A stretch of DNA of 64,000 nucleotides from Zelonia costaricensis. Lineage: Eukaryota > Euglenozoa > Kinetoplastea > Trypanosomatida > Trypanosomatidae. The notes under the pieces are model-generated. The model made no database searches and was not told the origin of the DNA. It saw only the letters and a list, made by a program, of their open reading frames with translations. The stretch covers positions 1 to 64,000 of the forward strand of contig JASAOO010003460.1 in the NCBI GenBank assembly GCA_030849075.1, in the 5' to 3' direction. Numbering within the stretch: position 1 is the stretch's first letter; every line of letters starts with the position of its first letter. Made by a program: the position numbers and the translations under genes. Positions 43,387 through 52,238 of this stretch are shown here, piece after piece.

Positions 43387-45903
43387 ATGCAGAGCTGCTT
43401 CGCTGCGTGCTCGCAGGTAGTGTGTGTTGCCGAGGACACCGCCGTCGCCTTCTACGCAGCCAAGTCGCTCCGCAAGTTTCGTGTGGAGCGGCTCAACGGC
43501 TCACGGGTGTGCGGCGTGCATGTGGAGGTGCTCTCCCACGCCAAGGCGGTGCTGCACGTGATCGATGCCGAGGCGACGTGGTTTCAGTTTGCCATCGAGG
43601 GTGGCGCCCCATCCTTGACACGCACGAGCGCCATCCGGCTGCCCACGCCGGCCTCCGCGGCCGCCACTGCCACCGCCACCCCGAGCGCGGCGGCAGCGGC
43701 AGCCGCATCGCCGTCCCCCGCCAAGGCTGGTGCCGCAGAAGATGCCGCGACGAAGGCCGTAGCAGTGTCACAGGGGTCGGCCAGCAGCCCGGCGGACGCG
43801 GAGGCGCCGGCCACGTCTAGCGCCGCGGCGGCGGCGGCGGTGGTGGTGGCGGCGCACTTCCACGTGCATCAGGCGCAGCTCTATGCGGTGCTGCTCACAC
43901 GCGCCGGTGTGTACGAGGCGGCGCTGCGCGGAAGTGCGACGGGTGCGGGGAGTGCGGCATCAACGACCGCGGTGCTCGTGCACGCCTTCGAGTCGGCCGT
44001 GCCGCACGCGCACGTCTCCGTGGGCGCGGCGACGGGGCTCATCGCCGTCGCCGTGCCGCACCGCCGCGACTTCTTCTTCTCGCTCTTCACGGACCGGCTG
44101 GCCGCGCACCAGCCGCACCACCCGCCATGCCCCCCGCTGCAGCCGCGCGCCGTAACGGTGCAGGTGCAGAGCATTGCGTGCAGCCCCACCAGCACCTCCG
44201 TCGCGGTGGGCGGCAGCCGGGGTGAGCTGCTCGTGTTTGTGGAGGTGCAGGAGGCGCACTGCTTCGCCGACCACTGGCACCACACGCCGCTCACGGCGCT
44301 CGCCTTCGCCGTGGATGGCAGCGCCGTGTACACGGGCGGCCGCGAGGGGGTTCTGCTCATCTGGGACCTCGTCTCGTACAACCACAGGAAGCTCAAGGTG
44401 CAGCTCGGCACGCTGCAGGCGGTCACGCCCTTCACCGACGCCGGCGCGCACCTCCTCCTCTCGTGCGGCACCTCAACGCTCGCCGTGGCCGACTTGCTGC
44501 AGCGGCGCGTGACGGTCTCGGCAGAGGGCATCGAGTGGGCCGCCGAGGACGTCTGCACGGGGCTCCTGGTGGAGCAGTGGCGCGGCAGCCCGGCGGTGAT
44601 CTTGACCGGCATGCCGAACGTGCTGCGCGTGTGCGACCCGTACACCCAGCAGTCCCTCTACTCCCTCCACGTGTCCGCGCAGATGGAGACCCTTGCGAGC
44701 CCGCCGCGGCACGGCATTCAGTTTGTGGGTCTGCTGAACGAGAGCCGCTCGCTGGTGACGTACGAGGCCTTCACGGCCACCGCGCTGCCGCCCCTCCTGC
44801 GCTTCTGGGAGTACGACGCGCAGCGCAAGCAGCACGTCGAGACGCAGACGGTCTACTCGCCGCACCGCTCCGCCGTGGTGGCGCTCGAGGTGGACAAGCG
44901 CGGCCGCCGCGTCTTTACGCTGAGTCGCGAGGCGATCAAGTGCTGGGCGCAGACCGCCTTCACGGCGCAGGACGCGTACGGCACGCCGGCGGGCGGCTGG
45001 CACAACCACTCTACCATGCCAACCCCGTCGCAGCAGGTGTGCGCCATGGTCCTCTCCGCCGACGGCGCCCGCTGCCTCGTGGCGGACGACTGCGTGCACG
45101 TGTACGGCGTGGCGTCGTGCCGCCCCGGCGAGCGGTGGCCGCTGCTGCGCCTGCTGCCCCAGTACGCCGAGACGGCGCCGCTGCGGCAACTCGTGGTGGC
45201 TGGCGCGGAGGGCCGCCACGTCGTCGCCGCGGGTCGCCAGCGGCTCTTTTTCTGGACCATGGCGGGTGGCGAGGGGGACGCGGAGCCGGTGACGTTCAGC
45301 ACCGGGCCCTCCACCGTCACCGCCCTGTGCGCCCTCACCGACACGACGGTGGTGGCCGCGCTGGAGGACACGACCTTGCTCGAGCTGCGGTGCGCCCCCA
45401 CCGCGAACGGCAGCGGCCGCGGGGAGGCGCTGGGGGAGGTGCTGCGCCGCGTGCCGCACGCCTCGCGCTACCCGCTGCGTCACCTGGCCGCGCTGCAGGC
45501 CAACACGGACCGCCTTGCTGCCGTCGACGCCGTGACGAGCTTCAAGGTGCTGCAGCTCCCCACTGCGTCCGCGGCGGTGGCGGAGTCGGCATCGGTGGTG
45601 ACGTGGACGGGCAGCCGCGGGGAGGGGCGTGAGGGGGAGGGAGAGTCGACCGCCGTCGGTGCCTGCGCTGGGGCGTCGCCGGGTGCGACGGCGCAGCTGC
45701 AGCTGCAGTCCTTCTTCAAGGACATGACCTCGCTGCAGGAGGCGCAGCAGGCGGCAGACGGCTCGCAGCTCGAGGGCGCGCTGACGACGGCGCAGCAGAC
45801 GGCGCAGGCGGACCGGTGGTTGGCGGAGGTACTGGGCGAGCCGGCGTACACTTTGCCCCCGATGAGCGCCATTCTCTCCACCTACCTGCAGCGTCAGCCG
45901 TAG
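43387..45903 (+). CDS. WD-repeat protein, WDR75/UTP17 (Nan1)-like
   Basis: This 838-aa WD-repeat protein resembles WDR75 (yeast Nan1/Utp17), a t-UTP subunit of the SSU processome needed for pre-rRNA transcription and early 18S processing in the nucleolus. The best-matching part (about residues 297-330) reads HWHHTPLTALAF, then VYTGGREGVLLIWDL, close to the HWHH...GGRE.VL block of WDR75. Later LRFWEYDAQ with a following PH....VV.LEV segment also matches in order. A low-complexity Ala/Thr/Ser/Pro insert (about 88-160) sits in the first propeller and is probably a disordered loop. Near the C-terminus are a Gly/Glu-rich linker and a Gln/Ala-rich helix. The ATG at 43387 is the first; the open frame before it starts at TTG. 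The assignment is by remembered motifs and could be another two-propeller UTP protein. Confidence 0.68.
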   Translation: MQSCFAACSQVVCVAEDTAVAFYAAKSLRKFRVERLNGSRVCGVHVEVLSHAKAVLHVIDAEATWFQFAIEGGAPSLTRTSAIRLPTPASAAATATATPSAAAAAAASPSPAKAGAAEDAATKAVAVSQGSASSPADAEAPATSSAAAAAAVVVAAHFHVHQAQLYAVLLTRAGVYEAALRGSATGAGSAASTTAVLVHAFESAVPHAHVSVGAATGLIAVAVPHRRDFFFSLFTDRLAAHQPHHPPCPPLQPRAVTVQVQSIACSPTSTSVAVGGSRGELLVFVEVQEAHCFADHWHHTPLTALAFAVDGSAVYTGGREGVLLIWDLVSYNHRKLKVQLGTLQAVTPFTDAGAHLLLSCGTSTLAVADLLQRRVTVSAEGIEWAAEDVCTGLLVEQWRGSPAVILTGMPNVLRVCDPYTQQSLYSLHVSAQMETLASPPRHGIQFVGLLNESRSLVTYEAFTATALPPLLRFWEYDAQRKQHVETQTVYSPHRSAVVALEVDKRGRRVFTLSREAIKCWAQTAFTAQDAYGTPAGGWHNHSTMPTPSQQVCAMVLSADGARCLVADDCVHVYGVASCRPGERWPLLRLLPQYAETAPLRQLVVAGAEGRHVVAAGRQRLFFWTMAGGEGDAEPVTFSTGPSTVTALCALTDTTVVAALEDTTLLELRCAPTANGSGRGEALGEVLRRVPHASRYPLRHLAALQANTDRLAAVDAVTSFKVLQLPTASAAVAESASVVTWTGSRGEGREGEGESTAVGACAGASPGATAQLQLQSFFKDMTSLQEAQQAADGSQLEGALTTAQQTAQADRWLAEVLGEPAYTLPPMSAILSTYLQRQP

Positions 45904-47103
45904 CACCGTCAGGCCAGCAGTGCGGCTAGCGGTACGTGCGTGTGTGCGTTTGGCGATGCAATTCCTGCGGGCAGGAAGGGTGGTGTTGGGGGAAGGGGAG
46001 GGGGGCAATGGCGGAGATTCTCGGAGTGCCGCAGGCGAGGAAGGGGCACATCGCGTTCCGCTCGCCGCGAGGGCGCCACCTGCGTGACTCCTGTCTGACT
46101 CCATCGCCCCCCTCTCGCGCCACCTCACCTTACTTCACCCGAACCACCTCCATTCCGTTCCTTGAGTGGGGTTGCCCCGCTGGATGCAGGGCGCGAAGAG
46201 TCCGTGTGTGTGTATGTGCGTGTAATAGTGTGCCTGTCGCGGTGGTGGTGTGAGTCTGTTGTGTAGGGGCGGGACTGACCCGGCCCTGTTAACGGCAACG
46301 ACGTAAGTACCTTCTTTTCTTTTTCTTCTGGCTAAGTGCGGACCTCTCCCGGTGGCGATTAAGCGAGGACGCACAACAGGCGAAGACAGGCGTGGGGTCT
46401 TCCATCACCCCTGTGAAGCGAATAACCTGCGATGCTCCTCTCTCTCGACTGCACAACGCAGTAACACGGACCCCCCCCCCCAGAAAAAAAAAAGAAAATG
46501 AATGAGGACCGGCGACTGCACCAACCGGAGCGGCGATGGGACTCCGATGGAGGTCCCGCGGGGGTATCTGCCGACATGGGTGTCGTTGTCTAGCCCGTGT
46601 ACGGCTGTGGAAGACGCCAGGCCCATCTGCCTGCGTGCGCCCCCAAGCCGGCAGCGTACGGGTGGGAAGGGGAGTGCGGGTGCCTCTCGCCTGAGGTCTC
46701 GCGTTCTTCTTGTCCCCACTTGACCGTCGTCGCTGCCCCACCGTGCGGGCAAGTGGTGGTGGTAGACAGAGATGAGTGTGCGACGCCCACACCCCCTGCG
46801 TCGTCTGCTTCCCCGAGTCACACGATGTCACGCCATTCCGTCACCTCCCCTACCCTATCTGTCACTCCTCCGTTCTTGACGTCTCCCTCTCACCAACCTG
46901 ATGTGCAGGTATTCGTCCCTGCAGGCGGGCGTTGTGAAGCTGCGCCGACCTCCGACCCGACTTCACGCCCACCACTGCGGGTGAGCGTGACGGCACGTGA
47001 ATTGCAGCCTTCCCTCGCGCTGCGGCTGTTCCCTACTCTGCAGGGACCCCAGCCCACGTGCTCCCCCCTTCCCCCCCTCCCTCCCCCTGCACGCCGCCCC
47101 GTC
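45904..47103 (+). other. WDR75-like to 315-aa-gene intercistronic region
   Basis: No independent gene is seen. It has a short GT tract (46203-46222), an unusual C10/A11 junction (about 46471-46494), and a mixed part (46500-46780) followed by C/T-rich DNA. Two further in-frame codons upstream of the next gene (an ATG at 46825 and a GTG at 46597) could extend it, but the added sequence has the Pro/Ser/Thr composition of a translated leader. Confidence 0.6.
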
Positions 47104-48051
47104 ATGGACCTCAACGACTTCTTGCGCAACACAAAAACCGCCGCCGCGGAGGGCGCGCGTGCGGCCCTCGTTGGACACAAGCGCCAAGCCGACGGAAAGG
47201 AGGCATCATCATCATCAGCGCCGGCGGCGACTGGGTCGTCGAGCGGGGCCGACGCGACCGCGAAGCGCCCACGCCGCAGCGGTACGGCGGAGGGGCTCAA
47301 CCTTCAGGCGGCCCAGGAGGCCCTCGCTCTGGAGCGCGGCACGACGTCGGCGCAAGCGCTGCAGCAGCGCGCGCAGGCCGACCTGCTGTCCGAGCAGGCC
47401 GCCGCACGCATGGTGCACCAGGTCATCGAGTACGTGATGCAGGCGGAGCTGGGCGGCCGCCACAACGCCGCCAAGGGCGGGGCGGTGCCTTTTGTGCCGT
47501 CGGCCGCGCAGCTGGCGGCGGAGCGGGCGATGTGGGCCCCGGCCGCCGGCTACGCCATCCAGCACGTCGTCCCCGCCCCCCTCGACCGCGCCACGCCGAC
47601 GCTGGACTCTCTAGTGAGTGTGGTGGAGAAGGAGCGGGTGCCGGAGGGGGTGCGCACGCTGCGCAGCTCGCTGCAGGTGTGCGACACGGCCCGCGACCTC
47701 GTCGGCGGCGTCCGCTCCGGCATGGCCCCGCATCTCCGGGCGCACGTGTTGAAGGTGCTGGAAAAGGGCCTGCGTGGCGAAGCCTGGCTGCGCGATGACG
47801 CCGCGGTAGCCACGCAGTTCACCGCGCTGGGCAAGCCGACGACGCCCGAGAAGGGCCCATCGAGTGTCGTGCTCTTTGGCGACGCGGTCGTTTCTCCCCT
47901 CCTGCGCGGAGACGAGCGCGGCGGGCTGGGCCGCAGTGCGGCGTTGGCGCAGCCGCCCTCGCAGCCGTTGGCGGCGGGCTTCTCGCTCGCCGCCTTCCTC
48001 GACGCCGAGGACTCCTCGCCGTCGTCGGACGACGCGGAAGACACGACGTAG
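47104..48051 (+). CDS. conserved-looking protein of unknown function
   Basis: I do not recognise this 315-aa protein. It starts MDLNDFLRNTKTAAAEGAR. It has a low-complexity Ser/Ala segment with a basic AKRPRRSG stretch at about 57-64 (a possible nuclear localisation signal), then a helical Ala/Gln/Glu-rich region (about 65-125) of coiled-coil character. A more ordered core follows (about 140-250, including VPEGVRTLRSSLQVCDTARD and a MAPHLRAHVLKVLEKGL helix). It ends in an acidic Ser/Asp tail (EDSSPSSDDAEDTT). The start at 47104 follows a C-rich tract and an acceptor CTACTCTGCAG (AG at 47042-47043); an ATG at 46825 would add 93 residues of poor composition. The third-position G/C bias begins near 47104, supporting this choice. 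A nuclear role is a guess from the basic patch. Confidence 0.72.
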   Translation: MDLNDFLRNTKTAAAEGARAALVGHKRQADGKEASSSSAPAATGSSSGADATAKRPRRSGTAEGLNLQAAQEALALERGTTSAQALQQRAQADLLSEQAAARMVHQVIEYVMQAELGGRHNAAKGGAVPFVPSAAQLAAERAMWAPAAGYAIQHVVPAPLDRATPTLDSLVSVVEKERVPEGVRTLRSSLQVCDTARDLVGGVRSGMAPHLRAHVLKVLEKGLRGEAWLRDDAAVATQFTALGKPTTPEKGPSSVVLFGDAVVSPLLRGDERGGLGRSAALAQPPSQPLAAGFSLAAFLDAEDSSPSSDDAEDTT

Positions 48052-48816
48052 CACCCCAAACCGCGCCACGCACTCTCTCTGACTCACGTGGCGAATGCAC
48101 GCCCTGAACTGCCCGCCACTTGCACCACGACACAAACTCCCAAAAGAAGCAACGAGAACCCCACACCCCACCACGCATCTGCCCGCTGCTGCGGTGCTTA
48201 GCGCCATCGCCGGCCTCTAGGCAGTTCTTGTGCGCTTTTCTTTCTCTCTCTGGTATGCAGGCCCACACCCACCGCCTGTGCCCGCGTTTCCCACCTGTGG
48301 GGGGGGGGGCAAACACAGCCCACAGCCGCTCCACCCACCGCTTGCGTGACCCCGCCGCCTCTCCCCTCAACCTTCCTCTCCTCCCTCCTTCCCCAAGTCC
48401 CATCGCGCGCTCTGCTCGAGTAGCTCCGTCGCTTCTCCGTCCGTTTTCACACGCCGCCTCCCCTCACACACACAGACACACACACACACACACACACACC
48501 ACCGGTCTTTACGGGACTCCTCCCCACTCGAGTCTCGTCCCTGTTGCTGTCTACCATAGAGACTCCGGTCAGCACATCGGGAACGCTGCGGCCCCCTCCC
48601 CTCTCCCCCTCGGTTGCTATTTGCTTGACCACACTCGAAGTCGCACCTCCGCTTCAGAAGCCCCCTCTCCCTCCCTCCTCCCCCTTCTCCCCGACTTGAG
48701 TGCTCGGACGCGTTATTCTCCATACTCAGCCACCGCACGACACTCCCCGCGACCACTCCCCCATCCCCATTCCACTCCATTCCCGCATCCCGCCCTTGGT
48801 TACCGTTGTTCCTGCC
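48052..48816 (+). other. intercistronic region ahead of the exoribonuclease
   Basis: No gene is seen. C/T-rich blocks (48358-48410 and 48655-48690) flank a CA microsatellite (48466-48499). The likely acceptor for the next gene is ATTCTCCATACTCAG, with AG at 48728-48729, an 87-nt leader. Confidence 0.65.
48466..48499 (+). repeat. CA microsatellite
   Basis: A nearly perfect CA tract lies about 320 bp ahead of the exoribonuclease start, upstream of its likely splice acceptor. Confidence 0.85.
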
Positions 48817-51654
48817 ATGGCTACCGTGTCGTCTGCGTACGTGCTCGGGAGCGACTCGGCGCTGGAGGCGGGTGTGCGAGACGGCAGCGTTGTCGTGGGC
48901 CGCGTGAACGTGTTCCGCAGCTTCAACACAAATCTCTGCTTTGTACGCAGCAGCCGCTTCCCCTGCGACGTTGTGTTGAACTCCGCCAGTCTGCGCGGCC
49001 CCGCGCTGCACCACGACGTGGTCGCGGTGGAGCTGCTGCCGGTGGCCCAGTGGCAGGCGGCCCCGGCCTCCGCGCGCGTCGCCGCGGCCACCGCCTCCGG
49101 TGACGACGACTCCGACGACGACGCCGACACGCAGCCGCGGGCGATGCCGTCGACGCTGCCGGACGGCCGCCGCGTCGTGCAGCTCATCGCCCCGGAGACG
49201 GCCGAGCAGGTGCTCGAGCACGGGTCTGCCGAGGTGGTGCTGGCGGCGCAGATGGGCGCGCCAGCGGTGTACGCGTGGCCGCCCGAGCGGCGTCCGGTGG
49301 GCCGCGTTGTGCGCGTTTTGAAGCGCGACCTGCCGCGCTTCCACGTCGCCCGCATCGCGGACAATCAGCTGCAGGCAGGCCAGAACCTGCAAGAGCGGTA
49401 CTACTACCGCTTCCACCCCTTCAACCCCCTCTACCCCCAGCTCGCCGTACAGGGGTGCGACATTCCGCCACCGTACCAGCCGAACATCATCTCCTCCCTC
49501 TTCACCCTCGCGCTGGAGCACGACGAGGCCTGTCAGCTACTCACTCCCCCCAACATGCCGACGGTGCTTCTCTGCAAGATGCACAGCTTCCTCGGCGACG
49601 CCTCGTCGGTGACCGTCGCGAGCCACGCAATTTGCACCAGCTGCGACATCGCCGACGAGCCCTTCTCGGACGAGGCGGAGGCGTGCGTGCTCAAGGAGTT
49701 TGTGATTCCACCGCCGGCGGAGCTGGCCGCGATGGGCCGCCGCGATCTGCGCGACACGGAGTTTGTGTGCACCATCGACCCGGCAACCGCCCGCGACCTC
49801 GACGACGCCCTCAGCATCGCGCCGCGCAAGGACGGCGGCTTCCACGTTGGCGTGCACATCGCTGACGTCTCCTTCTTTGTGCAGCCCGGCACGGCTCTCG
49901 ACGAGGAGGCGCGGCAGCGGAGCAACTCGACGTACTTTGTCGACCGCGTCATCGCCATGCTGCCGTCGATGCTCAGCGAGCAGTACTGCAGTCTCAACCC
50001 GAATGAAGACAAGTTTGCCTTCTCCGCTCTCTTCGAGTTCGACCGTCACGGTCAGCTCATCGCGCAGTCGGCCGTGGGCGGCGAGAAGTGCGAGTGGTTT
50101 GGGCAGAGCGTCATTCGCAGCCGCTGCCGCCTCGCGTACGAGCAGGCGCAGCAGATCCTGGACGAGGACGACACGGTGGAGCTCGACGTGGCGAAGGCGG
50201 CCGCCGACCTCGGCATCACGGAGGAGGCCGCACGCAGCAAGGTGAAGCAGAGCGTCAAGAGCCTCTTCAAACTCGCCAGCAAGCTGCGCCAGCAGTCGCT
50301 GGAGGACGGCCGCCTCGTTCTCGGCAACTCCCGCCTTGGCTTCCACTTTGACAAGAACCAGGTGAACTCCCCACCCACCTCCTTCTACGTGCAGGAGCAG
50401 ATCGAGGCGCACTGGCTTGTCGAGGAGTTCATGCTTCTGGCCAACCAGCGCGTCGCACAGAAGGTCGTGCAGTTCATACCCAACGGCGCCCTGCTCCGGC
50501 GACACAAGCCGCCAAATCCGCAGAAGATGAACCGCCTCCGCACCGCACTCAGGACGCGCGGGCTGCCGAGCGGCGGCAGCTCCGGCCGCGACCTGCAGCG
50601 CGTGCTCGACCTCATCAAGAAGGACCACCGCGCAGACTACTACACGGTGTGCAATCTGCTCAAGTACTCCCTCATGGCGGCCGAGTACATGGCGAACGAC
50701 CCCGCCGCGAAAGACATCCGGTCGCACTTCGCCGTTGCCGCGCCGTGGTACACGCACTTTACCTCGCCCATCCGTCGGTACTGCGACCTCATGGCACACC
50801 GCCAGCTCCGCGTCGCCCTGGAGCTGGAGCGGCGGATGGAGGAGGCGCAGGTGGAGATGCCGAGCGCGCCGGACCCCGCCGTGGAGGCGAAGCCCGGGGA
50901 CGAAATCTACGACCCAACCCGCGTCATCGACGTGGCGACGCTGCAGACGCGCGACCTCTTCTACCCACAGTCCGAGGTGGAGAGCATCGTGATGCACGCC
51001 AACACGTGCCGGCTGAACTCCCGCTCCGCTGGCGACATGTCGCGCGAGTACTTCCTCTGCCTCTACCTGCTGGCCCTCCAGAAGCGCGCGAAAGAGGAGC
51101 CGACCCTCCCGCAGCAGCTGTACACCGCTGTCAGCATCGTGAAGATGAGTGAGGGTAGCTTCGTGCTCTTCAGCGCCGAGCTCGCGTCCGAGGTGGCGCT
51201 CGGCTTCAGCGACACCCACCAGCGCTTCCAGTACCAGGGTCTCGTCGTCGCCGGAGACGCGGACGGCGCCATGCCGATGCCGTCGCGGCAGCTTGCCGAC
51301 GGCGCCGCGGCGGAGCGGGCGGTCGATGCGAAGGCGAGGGCGCACGCGCGCAAGAAGGGCGGCAAGAGCGACATGCCGCGCCACGGGCGGTCCGACGGCG
51401 CCGGCACGCAGCGGCCGCAGGGGCCGTCGACGTCAACGACGGTGGCGGCTAGCGTCTCGTGGGGCACGCACCCCGAGACGGGCGAGGAAGCGACGGAAGT
51501 GTTCGCTCTCTTCTCCGAGTTCGTCGTTCTGCTGGAGGTGACGGCGAAGCAGGGTCGGCTTGCCTTGGGGATGCAGGTGCTGCCGCCGTGGGAGCGCGAG
51601 GCGGCCCGCCGTACGTGCCCCAAGGTGCCCACCTCACTCGTCGAGGCGCTGTGA
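48817..51654 (+). CDS. RNB-family 3'-5' exoribonuclease, DIS3L2-like
   Basis: This 945-aa protein is a ribonuclease II/RNB enzyme that degrades RNA from the 3' end. Two OB/cold-shock-like domains (about 15-100 and 150-230) precede the RNB domain (about 305-690). The catalytic motif D321-PATAR-D327-L-D329-D330 keeps all four metal-binding aspartates with the spacing of RNase II. A DIS3-type helix (LVEEFMLLANQRVAQKV) and an HFTSPIRRYCDL block follow, and an S1-like domain closes the protein (about 810-930), interrupted by a basic, low-complexity loop (about 835-875). No PIN endonuclease domain precedes the OB folds. It therefore resembles DIS3L2 (cytoplasmic, exosome-independent) more than DIS3/RRP44. 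A mitochondrial DSS1-type enzyme is less likely because the N-terminus lacks an obvious presequence. The ATG at 48817 starts directly before the first conserved strand. Confidence 0.85.
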   Translation: MATVSSAYVLGSDSALEAGVRDGSVVVGRVNVFRSFNTNLCFVRSSRFPCDVVLNSASLRGPALHHDVVAVELLPVAQWQAAPASARVAAATASGDDDSDDDADTQPRAMPSTLPDGRRVVQLIAPETAEQVLEHGSAEVVLAAQMGAPAVYAWPPERRPVGRVVRVLKRDLPRFHVARIADNQLQAGQNLQERYYYRFHPFNPLYPQLAVQGCDIPPPYQPNIISSLFTLALEHDEACQLLTPPNMPTVLLCKMHSFLGDASSVTVASHAICTSCDIADEPFSDEAEACVLKEFVIPPPAELAAMGRRDLRDTEFVCTIDPATARDLDDALSIAPRKDGGFHVGVHIADVSFFVQPGTALDEEARQRSNSTYFVDRVIAMLPSMLSEQYCSLNPNEDKFAFSALFEFDRHGQLIAQSAVGGEKCEWFGQSVIRSRCRLAYEQAQQILDEDDTVELDVAKAAADLGITEEAARSKVKQSVKSLFKLASKLRQQSLEDGRLVLGNSRLGFHFDKNQVNSPPTSFYVQEQIEAHWLVEEFMLLANQRVAQKVVQFIPNGALLRRHKPPNPQKMNRLRTALRTRGLPSGGSSGRDLQRVLDLIKKDHRADYYTVCNLLKYSLMAAEYMANDPAAKDIRSHFAVAAPWYTHFTSPIRRYCDLMAHRQLRVALELERRMEEAQVEMPSAPDPAVEAKPGDEIYDPTRVIDVATLQTRDLFYPQSEVESIVMHANTCRLNSRSAGDMSREYFLCLYLLALQKRAKEEPTLPQQLYTAVSIVKMSEGSFVLFSAELASEVALGFSDTHQRFQYQGLVVAGDADGAMPMPSRQLADGAAAERAVDAKARAHARKKGGKSDMPRHGRSDGAGTQRPQGPSTSTTVAASVSWGTHPETGEEATEVFALFSEFVVLLEVTAKQGRLALGMQVLPPWEREAARRTCPKVPTSLVEAL

Positions 51655-52238
51655 GGCGCGGCGTGGACAGGCGCCACACGAGTGTCAAGCGCTGAAGGGG
51701 CTCGTCCTCGTGCACACACTGCGCTGTGCCGCTTCCGTGCCGCACCAAACGCAGCCGGCAACCCAACGCGCGCAGACCAGACGACGCATACACCACAGAA
51801 AAAAAAGGAGAAGCAGAAGCAAACGCACGGACATCGAGAGGGGCGCGTTGCGGGTGAGGGCGTGCGTACTCCCCCCCAAAAAAAAATGAGAGAAAAAAAA
51901 TCTGGGGGTGGGGGGTGGCCACCACATAACTGGTGATGACTCCGCGTGTTATGCCGCTTCCACGCGGCCTACCCATTCCCCGACTCCCCTCGATCCCCTG
52001 CGCGGGTCACGTGCGGTGGGCTGGACGGCTTCCACAACGAGATGTCTTCTTTTCTTCTTCTCACTGAACTTCTGTCCCCCTTACACTCCCTCAACCTCAC
52101 CGCGAAGCGGTCCACCACGTTGCGCACTGCGGCGCACTTCTCTGCAAGTACACTCGGCACCTCCGCAAGCCACCGCTTTCTGTTGGGACACCCTCCAGTC
52201 AAACGCACACACACACACAGACACACAGATCCGGCACG
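51655..52238 (+). other. exoribonuclease-acyltransferase-like intercistronic region
   Basis: No gene is seen. An A-rich part (51798-51820 and two A-runs of 8-9 near 51880-51900) precedes T/C-rich DNA (about 52043-52100) that probably directs splicing near AG 52107-52108. A CA tract (about 52205-52226) lies directly before the next start. Confidence 0.6.

Noticed and set aside
44473..46128. 551-codon minus-strand frame over the WDR75-like gene
   Set aside because: Same antisense effect; low-complexity Arg/Leu/His/Gly product and no independent splice signal.
46597..47103. 169-codon upstream extension of the 315-aa protein
   Set aside because: It starts at GTG, has leader-like composition, and a good splice acceptor lies inside it at 47042-47043.
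49537..51384. 615-codon minus-strand frame over the exoribonuclease
   Set aside because: Antisense shadow of a clear RNB-domain gene.
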